A DNA stretch of 64,000 bases from NCBI GenBank assembly GCA_965215035.1, contig OZ244040.1, positions 2,232,001 to 2,296,000 of the forward strand. Direction: 5' to 3'. The notes beneath the pieces are model-generated. The model ran no database searches. It worked only from the letters and a program-made list of their open reading frames with translations, and was not told where the DNA came from. Shown here piece by piece: positions 8,039 to 17,121 of this stretch. The number at the start of each line of letters is the position of its first letter. The stretch's first letter is position 1. The translations under genes and the position numbers were made by a program. This DNA comes from Azophilus sp965215035 (GTDB lineage Bacteria; Pseudomonadota; Gammaproteobacteria; Pseudomonadales; Azotimanducaceae).

Positions 8039-10884
8039 GTTCGCTGCAGCCCTTCCGCAAACCCACCGGCGGCCGTATCGACCGGGCCCGCACCCTGGCG
8101 TTCACGTTCGACGGGCACCGCTATCGCGGCCATCCGGGAGATACCCTGGCCTCCGCACTGCTGGCGAACGGCGTTCGGGTCATGGGGCGCAGCATGAAGT
8201 TTCATCGCCCCCGGGGTCCGCTATCGGCGGGCGTCGAGGAACCCAATGCGCTGCTCGGCGTGGACTGGGGCTCGGGAAGGATTCCGTCGGTGCGCGCTAC
8301 CGTCATGCCTCTGCTCGACGGCTTAGACGCGCGTTCGCAGAACTGTTTTCCATCGGTCAACTTCGACCTGGGGCGTCTGTTGGACTTCACACGGGGTCTG
8401 TGGCCGGCGGGCTTCTACTACAAGATGTTCAAGTGGCCGAACTGGCATGCCTTCGAATGGGCGGTGCGCCGCGTCGGCGGCCTCGGCAGGCTCCCCGGCG
8501 GTACGGACGGTGGGCGCTATCGGCACCTGAACAGCCACTGCGGGTTGCTCGTCGTGGGCTCGGGCCCCTCGGGCCTCGCGGCCGCGCTCGAAGCCGGGCG
8601 CCGCGGCGAGGATGTGGTGGTGGCCGAACAGGACAGGGAGTTCGGCGGTTCCCTGCTGCACGATCCGGCCTTAATCGAAGGCTTGCCTCCAGACGAATGG
8701 CTGGCGGCCACCGTTGCCGAACTCAACGGCATGGACAATGTCCAGCTCATGGCCAACGCGACCGTCGCCGGCTGCTACGATCAAAATCTGGTGACCATCC
8801 ATGACCGCAGCGCCGCATACCGGCGGGACGGCCCGGTAGAGACCTTCTGGAAAGTACGCGCCGGGCGCATCGTGCTGGCCACGGGCGCCATCGAACAGCC
8901 CATGCTCTTCGGCAACAACGACCTGCCGGGAATCCTGCTATCGGGCGCCATCGGGCGCTACAGCGGGCGCTACGCCGTCAACTGCGGCCGGCGCCTTGCG
9001 GGGGTTACGAACAACGATTTCGGGTGGCGCTCGCTGCTTGCCGTGCATGACGCCGGAACGCCGGTGCGCGCCATCGTCGATACGCGCGGCGACATCGGTC
9101 CCGCCCTGCTCGATGCGGCGGAAGAACGCGGCGTTGCCGTGCATGCGGGTGCCACGCCGCTGGCGGCGAGGGGGTCGTTCGGCGTACAGGCGTTTCGCTT
9201 TGCCGCCGCCAACGGAGCCATTAGGCAGGTGGATTGCGATGTTATCGGCATGTCCGGCGGGCTCAATCCAACGACCCAGCTCTACTGCCAGGCGGGCGGC
9301 AAGCTCCGTTACGACGAGTCGCTGCACTGCTTCGTGCCGCATCGGGATGCCGAGGGATTGCAGGTCGTCGGCGACGCGAGTGGCGATTTCTTCCCGAAAA
9401 ACGCCACCCCTGTCCGACCCTGCACTGTGGCCCCGGTGCGAAGTAGCTGCCAATGGTTGGACTTCCAGCACGACGTGACGGCGGCCGATGTCGAACTGGC
9501 CGTGCGCGAGAACTATGTCTCGGTCGAGCACATGAAACGCTACACCACGGCGGGCATGGCGGTGGACCAGGGCAAGACCAGCAATCTGGGGGCCCTGACC
9601 CTGCTCGCGCAACTGACGAACAGAACGCCGGCAGAGGTGGGCACGACAACGGCCCGTCCGCAGTTCATGCCGGTGACCATAGGTGCGATCGCCGGCAACC
9701 GGCGCGGGGATTTCTACCGCCCACCGAAGCGCCTGGCGGCCCACGACTGGCATGCCGCCGAGGGTGCGGTATTCGATGACTATGGCGCCTGGCGGCGGCC
9801 GGCATTCTACGGTGGCGACCGGGATGCTGCGATTGCCCGCGAGGTCTTGGCTGTGCGGCAGTCGGTGGGGTTGTTCGACGGGTCGCCCCTCGGCAAGATC
9901 GAGGTCAGGGGCCCGGATGCGGCCCGGTTCCTCGACCGCATCTACATCAACAATGTGCTGACCCTAAAGCCCGGACGGGCGCGCTACGGCCTGATGCTTA
10001 ATGAGAACGGCATCGTCATCGACGATGGTGTATTCGTGCGCATGGGCGAGGACCACTTTCTCGTCAACACCACCTCGGGCAATGCGGAGCGAATCGCCGC
10101 CTGGCTGGAGGAATGGCACCAATGCGAGTTTTCCGACCTGCGGGTGGTACTCAGCACGGTGACGTCGCAGTGGGCGGTGGCAACCCTCACCGGCCCGAAC
10201 GCACGTGCGGTGCTGCGCTCGCTGCCCGGCCTGGTTGATCTGTCGACAGCGAATATTCCGCATATGAGTTTTGCCGCCGGCCGCCTTGCCGACGGCATGC
10301 CGTATCGCCTGCAGCGCGTGAGTTTTTCCGGGGAGCAGAGCTATGAGCTCAGCGTTCCCGCAGACCTTGTGGTTTCGGTGTTCGACCGCCTGCGTTCGGG
10401 GGCCGCCCCGCACGATGTTGCGCTGATCGGGGTGGAGGCGTTGATGGTGTTGCGCACCGAAAAAGGCTTCCTGCATGTGGGCGTCGATACCGACGGCACC
10501 ACGAATCCCCTGGACATCGGGTTCGCGGGAATTATCGAGCGGAAACAGCGCGGCTTTATCGGTGCCCGTTCTCTGCAACGGCCCAACGACCGGCGGGCGG
10601 AGCGCCGCCAACTCGTAGGCTTCGAGCCCCTGGAGCAACACGCGAGCGTGGCGGCGGGCGCCCATTTTGTGACCGGCACCGAGCACGGCGGGCGCAGCGA
10701 GGGATTCGTCACCAGCGCCTGTGCCAGCCCGACCCTGGGCAGGACCATCGGTATCGGCCTGCTCGAGGCGGGTTTTTCCCGCCAGGGCGAGGAAGTGCGT
10801 ATCTACGACGATGGCCGGATCGTTCCGGCGCGCATCGTCGATCCCCGCTTCTACGATCCAGCGGGGGAGCGCATGCGTGCCTGA
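8035..10884 (+). CDS. soxA: Sarcosine oxidase, alpha subunit
   Basis: A 949-residue large subunit with domains in the usual order. An N-terminal ferredoxin-like Fer2_4 fold comes first (YRGHPGDTLASALLANG, then MGRSMKFHRPRGP) without cluster cysteines. An NAD-binding Rossmann part follows (LLVVGSGPSGLAAALEAGRR), then a pyridine-nucleotide oxidoreductase core. The C-terminal GcvT-type aminomethyltransferase half begins near residue 590 (AWRRPAFYGGDRDAAIAREV) and is where tetrahydrofolate binds. Length is close to the family norm. It overlaps soxD by four bases and soxG by eight. It is cytoplasmic and uses O2, producing glycine, 5,10-methylene-THF and H2O2. Confidence 0.93.
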   Translation: MSSLQPFRKPTGGRIDRARTLAFTFDGHRYRGHPGDTLASALLANGVRVMGRSMKFHRPRGPLSAGVEEPNALLGVDWGSGRIPSVRATVMPLLDGLDARSQNCFPSVNFDLGRLLDFTRGLWPAGFYYKMFKWPNWHAFEWAVRRVGGLGRLPGGTDGGRYRHLNSHCGLLVVGSGPSGLAAALEAGRRGEDVVVAEQDREFGGSLLHDPALIEGLPPDEWLAATVAELNGMDNVQLMANATVAGCYDQNLVTIHDRSAAYRRDGPVETFWKVRAGRIVLATGAIEQPMLFGNNDLPGILLSGAIGRYSGRYAVNCGRRLAGVTNNDFGWRSLLAVHDAGTPVRAIVDTRGDIGPALLDAAEERGVAVHAGATPLAARGSFGVQAFRFAAANGAIRQVDCDVIGMSGGLNPTTQLYCQAGGKLRYDESLHCFVPHRDAEGLQVVGDASGDFFPKNATPVRPCTVAPVRSSCQWLDFQHDVTAADVELAVRENYVSVEHMKRYTTAGMAVDQGKTSNLGALTLLAQLTNRTPAEVGTTTARPQFMPVTIGAIAGNRRGDFYRPPKRLAAHDWHAAEGAVFDDYGAWRRPAFYGGDRDAAIAREVLAVRQSVGLFDGSPLGKIEVRGPDAARFLDRIYINNVLTLKPGRARYGLMLNENGIVIDDGVFVRMGEDHFLVNTTSGNAERIAAWLEEWHQCEFSDLRVVLSTVTSQWAVATLTGPNARAVLRSLPGLVDLSTANIPHMSFAAGRLADGMPYRLQRVSFSGEQSYELSVPADLVVSVFDRLRSGAAPHDVALIGVEALMVLRTEKGFLHVGVDTDGTTNPLDIGFAGIIERKQRGFIGARSLQRPNDRRAERRQLVGFEPLEQHASVAAGAHFVTGTEHGGRSEGFVTSACASPTLGRTIGIGLLEAGFSRQGEEVRIYDDGRIVPARIVDPRFYDPAGERMRA

Positions 10885-11404
10885 CCGAACCCACATCCAA
10901 GTCGCAACGGCACCGGCCCGTGCCCTCGTCTCGCTCCGGGTTTCGCGACGGGACGCCGAGGAAGCTAGGCGACGGCTCGATCTGGCAGCGCCGTTGCGCG
11001 CCGCCGGCGAGGCACCGCAAAGCCTGTGGTTGGGCCCCGATCACTGGTTGCTGGTGGGTCGGCCGCAAACGGCATTGGCCATGATCGAAGAATGCGCCAC
11101 AAAGCTGGTCGGCCTACTCTACAACGCCGTCGATCAATCCGCGGCCTATGCGGCCTTGCGCCTCGAGGGCCCGGGTGCCCGGGATGTACTGGCTTCGGGC
11201 GCGGGGCTTGATTTTCGGGAACCGGGCTTTCCGCGGGGCGATTGTCGCCCGACTCGCCTGGCACAGATTGCGGCTGTCATAGTGGCCACGGGAACGAGCG
11301 AGTTTGAGATCTACGTGGATTGCGCCTACCGCAGCTATCTCCGCGATTGGCTGGCGGACACCGCCCTTGTCGGCGAGCGCGCCGTCGGCGGCGCGGCGTC
11401 TTAA
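10877..11404 (+). CDS. soxG: Sarcosine oxidase, gamma subunit
   Basis: A 175-residue protein starting at GTG 10877, with GGAG eight bases upstream inside the end of soxA. It matches the small gamma subunit, a GcvT-like fold with motifs GPDHWLLVG, VDQSAAYAALRLEGPGARDV and FEIYVDCAYRSYLRDWL. It completes the alpha-beta-gamma-delta heterotetramer. Longer upstream readings of this frame lie inside soxA and are not expected to be translated. No folate-cycle genes (glyA, purU, folD) follow it, unlike many sox operons. Confidence 0.88.
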   Translation: MPDRTHIQVATAPARALVSLRVSRRDAEEARRRLDLAAPLRAAGEAPQSLWLGPDHWLLVGRPQTALAMIEECATKLVGLLYNAVDQSAAYAALRLEGPGARDVLASGAGLDFREPGFPRGDCRPTRLAQIAAVIVATGTSEFEIYVDCAYRSYLRDWLADTALVGERAVGGAAS

Positions 11405-11614
11405 ATGACATTGAAGGTGAGGTATCGTTACCTTGGTGCATCCTAGTCGCTTAAGAGCCGCACCGGTTTCGATAAACGAATGGAGGGGCACATGATTACG
11501 CCAAGGCGCGGACGCCGCCGGAAAGCATTGCGGGGTAAACTACCGCCCTGCGTCTGAGCCGGTATGACGATGCCGATGCAGTACCAGTGACAGCCCCGAT
11601 GGAGGATGGCAGCC

Positions 11615-12259
11615 ATGCGTGAATCGAGCGCCGTAACCCAGGGGCGGGGACCCCGATTCGATGATCGGGGTCTGCGCACGGTTTCCCGGCTGAGCCCGGA
11701 GGACTGGCTGAATGCCGCGGAGCAACGGTTGGTCAACGGCGGCATCGACGCGGTGAAGATCGGCCCGCTCGCGGCGGACCTAGAGGTCACCCGCGGCAGT
11801 TTCTATTGGCACTTCCGTGACCGGAACCACCTGTTGCAGACCCTGCTCTCCCGCTGGCAGGCGCGCAGCCACGACATGTTCCATCGCCTGGTTGGCGGGG
11901 ACGCGGCATCGGGCATGGAAGAATTCGTGCGCCTGGTACACCTTTGGATCGACGAATCGGACTTTCGTCCGCCCCTGGAATCGGCGATGCGCGACTGGGC
12001 ACGAACATCCGACGACGTTGCGGCGGTCGTCAAGGCGGTGGACGAGGAACGCATCGCCTACATCAAGCGCATTTTCCTGGACTTCGGCTACGCGGACGAT
12101 GAAGCCTTCATCCGCGCCCGCATCGTGTACTTCCACCAGGTGGGCTACTACACCATTGGCTACAACGAGACCCTCGAGGCGCGCAAGGCACTCCTGCCCA
12201 TGTATGTCTACGTGCTGACGGGCAAGTTCATGCCGGAACAGATCGCCGAATACTTTTGA
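11615..12259 (+). CDS. TetR/AcrR-family transcriptional regulator
   Basis: About 214 residues. The N-terminal DNA-binding domain shows the classical helix-turn-helix (VKIGPLAADLEVTRGSFYWH, then FRDRNHLLQTLLSRW). The C-terminal helical ligand domain is divergent. An ATG at 11606 directly abuts GGAGG, whereas the ATG at 11615 has that GGAGG nine bases away, so 11615 is preferred. It is co-oriented with the sox operon 200 bases upstream and the YkvI-type membrane protein downstream. It is a plausible regulator of either, but no operator is evident. Confidence 0.88.
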   Translation: MRESSAVTQGRGPRFDDRGLRTVSRLSPEDWLNAAEQRLVNGGIDAVKIGPLAADLEVTRGSFYWHFRDRNHLLQTLLSRWQARSHDMFHRLVGGDAASGMEEFVRLVHLWIDESDFRPPLESAMRDWARTSDDVAAVVKAVDEERIAYIKRIFLDFGYADDEAFIRARIVYFHQVGYYTIGYNETLEARKALLPMYVYVLTGKFMPEQIAEYF

Positions 12260-12347
12260 TCGTTCGTGCCGCGCCGATTGGGGGACGGGCCGCGTTGCTG
12301 ACATCCGACTCCGGAATCCGCAAGATGGGCAACTGGTTCGACCGCCG

Positions 12348-13430
12348 ATGATCAAGTGGTTCAAAGCCTGGATCGTACCCGGTGCCGTCTTTCAGTCGGT
12401 TATCGTCGGGGGTGGCTACGGCACCGGCCGGGAGGTCGTCGAATACGTCTCGAGTGCCGGCCCCTGGGGTGGCCTGGCCAATACGGCATTGATTGGCGTG
12501 CTGTTTGGGCTGGTTCTCGCCGTCACCTTCGACTACGCGCGCCGGTTCGAGGTGCGCGACTACCGCCTGTTCATCAAGTCGCTGCTCGGCCCCGGGTGGA
12601 TGCTGTACGAGGCGGTGATGATCGTTGCCTTCGTGCTGGTGCTGGCGGTGGCCGGTTCGGCGGCGGGCCAGGTACTGCGGGATAGCTTTGGCATTCCCTT
12701 CGTGGCGGGTGTTGGCCTGATGCTGCTGATCGTGGTGACCTTCAACTACAGCGGCCGGCAGTGGATTGAACGCACGCTCACCGCCTGGGGCCTGCTGATG
12801 AGCTTGATGCTGGTCCTCTATGCGGTACTGGTGTTCCTGCACATGGGCGAGGCCATCGTCGGGGCATTCACCGCCGTCGAACTCGATTCCGGCTGGTGGC
12901 GGAGCGGCGTGCGCTTTTTCCTGTATACCGCGATGATCATCCCGGTGCTGCTCTATGCGACAGACCACATCGAAACCCGCGCCCAGGCCTGGGGGGCCGG
13001 CCTGATCGCCGGGTTGCTCGGCACGCTGCCGGCGGTGCTTTTCCACCTGACCTTCATGGCGGGCTATCCGCGCATCCTGGAAGAGGCGATGCCGACCTAT
13101 TGGACGCTTCTGCGCCTCGCCCTGCCGACGGCTGTGGCGGTGTACGTGATCGTCCTGTTCGTCACCATTGCCCAGACCGGCGTCGGCATATTGCAGGGCA
13201 TCAACGAGCGGCTCGATGCCTGGTGGCTGGAGCGGCGCGGCCGCGCGCTGACGCCGCGCCTGCACGCGCTGATCGCCGGCGGTGCCGTGCTGGCGAGCCT
13301 GCTGCTGTCGAACTTCGGCATCGTCGCCCTGGTCGCCCAAGGCTACGGTACCCTGGCCTGGTTCGGTATCTTCCTGTTTGTGGTGCCGGTACTGACCATC
13401 GGTGCCTGGCGGCTGTACGGTCCCCGATGA
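12348..13430 (+). CDS. YkvI-family integral membrane protein (putative transporter)
   Basis: A 360-residue protein with about ten hydrophobic segments. It resembles COG3949 (YkvI), distant members of the amino-acid/sodium symporter-like fold. The N-terminus carries the conserved GGGYGTGREVVEY glycine-rich break in the first helix, as expected for a LeuT-like unwound helix. It has no signal peptide and would sit in the inner membrane. Its substrate is unknown. The neighbouring sarcosine oxidase, dipeptidase and gamma-glutamyltransferases suggest an amino acid, betaine or peptide product, but this is inference. Confidence 0.78.
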   Translation: MIKWFKAWIVPGAVFQSVIVGGGYGTGREVVEYVSSAGPWGGLANTALIGVLFGLVLAVTFDYARRFEVRDYRLFIKSLLGPGWMLYEAVMIVAFVLVLAVAGSAAGQVLRDSFGIPFVAGVGLMLLIVVTFNYSGRQWIERTLTAWGLLMSLMLVLYAVLVFLHMGEAIVGAFTAVELDSGWWRSGVRFFLYTAMIIPVLLYATDHIETRAQAWGAGLIAGLLGTLPAVLFHLTFMAGYPRILEEAMPTYWTLLRLALPTAVAVYVIVLFVTIAQTGVGILQGINERLDAWWLERRGRALTPRLHALIAGGAVLASLLLSNFGIVALVAQGYGTLAWFGIFLFVVPVLTIGAWRLYGPR

Positions 13431-13534
13431 TCGGCCGCCCCCTAAGGCCGGCGTTGGCACCCGGGCCCCGCGGTCACTCCCGAGCCGGTTGCGGCGCTTT
13501 CCGGGGAGCAGCGGGCGGCCCTGCCCACTTCCCC

Positions 13535-13684
13535 CAGGGCCATCCCAAAGTGTTCGCTCCTGAGATAAAATTTCAGGAAATTCATTAGATTCCGAAAAAC
13601 ATTTCCGAATATTCCGAAAAATGTTCGCAAACCATCCATACAGGGCTTTGCGGAGGGCTAGTAGGCGACTTTGGAATAGCCCTG
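13535..13684. mobile_element. MITE-like element B, copy 1 (150 bp)
   Basis: The ends are inverted repeats: CAGGGCCATCCCAAAG on the left and, in complement, CAGGGCTATTCCAAAG on the right. The flanking 11-mers CCCACTTCCCC and CCCACCTCTCC agree at 9 of 11 positions, consistent with an old target duplication. A second copy of identical length is at 25443-25592. It fills much of the 432-bp gap between the YkvI and dipeptidase genes. There is no coding capacity. Confidence 0.7.
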
Positions 13685-13862
13685 CCCACCTCTCCATACA
13701 GCGTTGTACTGTTTCCATACATTGATGTATGGTTTGCGTATCGCATGACTTTGGGAAAAGGAGCGAAGGGGGCAGCCGGGGAATTGTGGGTAATCTGACC
13801 GCGGCAATGCCCCCCGGGGCGCTTGCAAGGCGTTGCGCGGTCGTCAATCGAGGATGGGCGAG

Positions 13863-15008
13863 ATGTCCGGTAACTACCAGTTGGACCTGAGTGTGGAACA
13901 GGAGCAACGCGCCGCCGAGTTGCACCGTACCAGCATCAGCATCGACATGTGCAGCATGGGCCCGGGTGGGCCGGCGCTATACGACCGGCTGCCGGGCGAT
14001 GTGGTGGAGGAACGCCTGCCTAGGGGCATGAATGCCTGGCAGCGGTTTCTTGAAGGCATGGAACTGCCCTACGCATTGACCGCCGAAGGGGCGTCCGATG
14101 CGCTGCAGGTCTTCTGCAAGGGCCACAGCGCCGCCAGTTTCGCCATGGGCGGGGTGACCGAGCGTTCCCTCGAACCGCTTGAGCGCCTGCGGGAACGGGT
14201 CGAATCCATTCCCTGGATGGATTTTGCCGCAACGACGGCGGATTTCCGCGCCGCCCACGAGTCGGGCGACTACGTCACCTATGGTTTCGCCCAGCCGGGT
14301 TTAGAGGGCCTGCCTCGGGAACTTGAGCAATTCGACCGCGCCAAGGCGCTGGGTACGCGCTCGGTGATGCTCACCTATAACCGACAGGATTTTGTCGGCA
14401 CCGGCTGCACCGACCGTACCAATGCCGGCTTGAGCAACTACGGCCTCGAGGTCGTCGAGAAGATGAACGATATCGGGCTCATCATCGACACCTCCCATTG
14501 CGGTCGGCGCACCACGCTCGATGCCTGTGCCTTCTCCAAGGCCCCGGTCACGGCCAACCACACGAGTGCGGAGGGCGTGTACATGCATGATCGGGCAAAG
14601 TCCGACGAGGAGATGAAAGCCATTGCCGACACCGGTGGTCTGATCGGTGTCTATGCGGTGCCTTTCTTCCTGGCACCGCCCGAGAGCGGGGCGACCCTGG
14701 ACATCATGCTCGATCACATCGACTACATCGTCGGCCTTGTCGGCTGGCAACACGTCGGCATCGGCACCGACTGGCCCTTCATGCTCAGCCACGGGATTGC
14801 CGAGGAAACCATCGGCCGCAACACCGAGGCGCTGGGGTTCCGCTCGGAACACGGCATTACCATTCGTCAGAACCTGGTTGGCTACGATGATGCGCGGGAT
14901 TTCGTCAACTTTACCCGGGGCCTGGTCGCGCGCGGCCATTCGGACGAGGCGGTGCGGGGAATTCTAGGCGAGAACTTCCTGCGCGTGTTCGCGGCTGTTT
15001 GCGGTTAG
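13863..15008 (+). CDS. Membrane dipeptidase (peptidase M19, renal dipeptidase family)
   Basis: About 381 residues with M19 features: SIDMCSMG near the N-terminus in place of the usual HxD metal site, then IDTSHCG, TANHTSAEGVY and VGIGTDWPF. It would hydrolyse dipeptides using two zinc ions. The first motif reads ISIDMCS, so the canonical N-terminal His-x-Asp appears changed (Asp kept, His missing), as in some M19 homologues with other substrates. ATG codons at 13854 and 13863 both follow GAGG. The second has better spacing. No signal peptide is evident. Context with gamma-glutamyltransferases fits peptide salvage. Confidence 0.85.
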   Translation: MSGNYQLDLSVEQEQRAAELHRTSISIDMCSMGPGGPALYDRLPGDVVEERLPRGMNAWQRFLEGMELPYALTAEGASDALQVFCKGHSAASFAMGGVTERSLEPLERLRERVESIPWMDFAATTADFRAAHESGDYVTYGFAQPGLEGLPRELEQFDRAKALGTRSVMLTYNRQDFVGTGCTDRTNAGLSNYGLEVVEKMNDIGLIIDTSHCGRRTTLDACAFSKAPVTANHTSAEGVYMHDRAKSDEEMKAIADTGGLIGVYAVPFFLAPPESGATLDIMLDHIDYIVGLVGWQHVGIGTDWPFMLSHGIAEETIGRNTEALGFRSEHGITIRQNLVGYDDARDFVNFTRGLVARGHSDEAVRGILGENFLRVFAAVCG

Positions 15009-15029
15009 TAGATCCATGCTAGAGACTAG

Positions 15030-15152
15030 CAGCCTGTCGGGCCTAGATACTTTGAATATCGTAACCTATTGAAATATATGAGATTCTACTTTTGGCGCGA
15101 AAAACCAGATTCCTTATAAATCAAATGTTTAGCTACAAAGTCCGACAGGCTC
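15030..15152. mobile_element. MITE-like element C, flanked by CTAG
   Basis: A 123-bp AT-rich insert in GC-rich DNA. The ends carry inverted AGCCTGTCGG (15031-15040) and CCGACAGGCT (15142-15151). CTAG lies immediately outside at 15026-15029 and 15153-15156. It contains no transposase. The long upstream reading of the next gene runs through this element, so that gene's true start is downstream of it. Confidence 0.65.
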
Positions 15153-15202
15153 CTAGCCCGATCAGGTGCCCGGGAACGAATGGCACTTGGAACCTGCCCG
15201 CT

Positions 15203-17053
15203 GTGCAACGATTGTCGCCGCGCAGGGTCATCGCTGCTCTCGGCGGTGCGCTGGCCTGGCTTGTGCTGTGCGCTGGCTGTACGCCGGAAGGCGGGATGCC
15301 CGCCTCTTCGAACGAACCGACTGCAACGCCGGTAGACCTGTCCCCCGCCGGCTGGCCCGCCGGCGAATGGGATAGGTACCTGGCCATGGAGGAAGTCTAT
15401 TTTCCCGGCAATCCCATGGCCCGGGGCGACCAGGGCGGGGTCACCGGCAGCTACCACCCCCTCGCCCAGCGGGCGGGCCTGGAGGCCTTGCGCCAGGGCG
15501 GGTCGTCGGTCGATGCGGCCATGACCACGGCGCTTACCCAAGTGGCCCTAGGTGCCGGGGCGGTGATCAGCTACTTCGGCATTATGACCCTGGTGCATTA
15601 CGACGCCGCGGGCGACGAGATCGTTTCGCTCAATGCGGGCTGGAATGCGGTGCTTGGCGAGGACGACGCGATGTCGATTCCCGGCACCCTGGGCATGGGT
15701 TCCGAGGCGGAGATGTACGGCACCGACGAACCGAGCGGGCGCACGGCGCTGGTGGGTGGTTTCATGAAGGCGGTGGATGCGGCGCACCGCCGTTACGGCA
15801 AGCTGGAGTTCCGGCAGCTTTTCGCGCCGGCTATCCATGTTGCCGAGGTCGGCATCCCGTTCAACAAGCGGCTGCTGAGCTATCTGACGCCGCGCCGGCA
15901 CAGCCTTGCGCGCCTGCCGGAGTCGAAGGCGATCTTCACCAATGCGGACGGCACCTGGATCGAGGAAGGGCAACTGTTCCGCCAGCAGGCCCTGGCGGGA
16001 ACCCTTAAGTCGATTGCGGAGCAGGGCGCCGACTACATGTACAGGGGCCCCTGGGCGGAGCGGGCCGTGGCGGCGGTGCGGGCGGACGGCGGCCGCATGA
16101 CGCTGGAGGATCTGGCAGCCTACGAGGTGATGTGGGTTCCTCCCCTTGCGGCGGATGTGGGGGACTACCGGATTCACGCCAACGGCCTGCCGGCGTACGG
16201 TGGTGTCAACATGATCGAGGCGCTGCACCTCGGCGCGGCGGCGGGCATTGGCTCCCTCGGCCACTGGTCGTCGAACGGCGAATCCCTGCGTCGGGCATCG
16301 AATCTAACCTTCAACATGATGCTGTCGCAGTTGCCGCTGGAAACCCGGGAACTGCTCTTCCCGGGGCTGGATCTGAGCGACGCGAGCCGTATCCAGCCGG
16401 AAACCGCGGCGGCCCTTTGGTCACGAATGGAAGAGGGCGTGACGCTGGGTCAGTACGCGGCGGACCGGCCTTCCCATTCGGACACCGTGGTGGCCGTCGA
16501 CCGGTGGGGCAACATGACCGCCGTTACCCATTCCATCAACTGCGTGGTGTGGGGTGCCACGGGCATCATCGTTGATGGGGTGTCCATCGGCGACCCGGCG
16601 GTCAACCAGAAGGCGGTGGTGGCGGCGACCAGCCCCGGTGGGCGGGTGGCGGACCCCATCGAGGTGGGCATCCTAACCCGGGACGGGCGGCCGGTGCTCG
16701 CCTTTGCCTCCATGGCCATGGGCCTACACCAGCAGACCTTCCAGTCATTGTTCAACATCGTCCATTTCGGTATGAACGTCAAGGAGGCGCTGGATGCCCC
16801 GGCATTCTTCATGCCCCGGCCCATCGTCGATCCAGCGTCTCCGGAGGTGCCGCCGCAATGGATGGTCCGGGTCATGGCGGGGGAATTTGACGATGCGGTT
16901 CTCGAGGCCAGCGGCCTGCCCGTGGAACAGTTGTCTGCCGAAGAACGCCGTTACAGCCAGGGGCTCTGGGTCGGGATCGGCCGGGATCCGCAAACCGGCG
17001 AGCTGATGGCCGCATCCCACCCGTATACGAACGGCCGCGCCCTAGCACACTGA
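15203..17053 (+). CDS. Gamma-glutamyltransferase-family hydrolase, lipoprotein
   Basis: About 616 residues from GTG 15203. The start is followed by an Arg-rich head, a hydrophobic stretch (VIAALGGALAWLVL) and the lipobox LCAGC, so the protein is probably lipid-anchored. The family pattern is clear: GSYHPLAQRAGLEALRQGG near the N-terminus, then HSDTVVAVDRWGN and THSINCVVWGATGI around the processing site. The nucleophile position, usually Thr, appears to be Ser in SDTVVAVD. This is a by-eye alignment. An upstream TTG frame (15092) would place the start inside MITE C and is rejected. It converges with the next, minus-strand gamma-glutamyltransferase. Confidence 0.85.
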   Translation: MQRLSPRRVIAALGGALAWLVLCAGCTPEGGMPASSNEPTATPVDLSPAGWPAGEWDRYLAMEEVYFPGNPMARGDQGGVTGSYHPLAQRAGLEALRQGGSSVDAAMTTALTQVALGAGAVISYFGIMTLVHYDAAGDEIVSLNAGWNAVLGEDDAMSIPGTLGMGSEAEMYGTDEPSGRTALVGGFMKAVDAAHRRYGKLEFRQLFAPAIHVAEVGIPFNKRLLSYLTPRRHSLARLPESKAIFTNADGTWIEEGQLFRQQALAGTLKSIAEQGADYMYRGPWAERAVAAVRADGGRMTLEDLAAYEVMWVPPLAADVGDYRIHANGLPAYGGVNMIEALHLGAAAGIGSLGHWSSNGESLRRASNLTFNMMLSQLPLETRELLFPGLDLSDASRIQPETAAALWSRMEEGVTLGQYAADRPSHSDTVVAVDRWGNMTAVTHSINCVVWGATGIIVDGVSIGDPAVNQKAVVAATSPGGRVADPIEVGILTRDGRPVLAFASMAMGLHQQTFQSLFNIVHFGMNVKEALDAPAFFMPRPIVDPASPEVPPQWMVRVMAGEFDDAVLEASGLPVEQLSAEERRYSQGLWVGIGRDPQTGELMAASHPYTNGRALAH

Positions 17054-17121
17054 GTCGAGCGTTTCGCTGCGCGTGCCCGCTGCTCCCCAGGTAGGAGGAG
17101 CACGGCCATACGGGGCAGTGC

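Noticed and set aside
12228..13925. A 565-codon minus-strand frame opposite the YkvI-type gene.
   Set aside because: It is a shadow frame rich in Gln, His and Arg that extends through MITE B, with no conserved motif.
15092..15202. N-terminal extension of the first gamma-glutamyltransferase from TTG.
   Set aside because: It lies mostly inside MITE C and precedes a clear lipoprotein signal, so it is not part of the protein.
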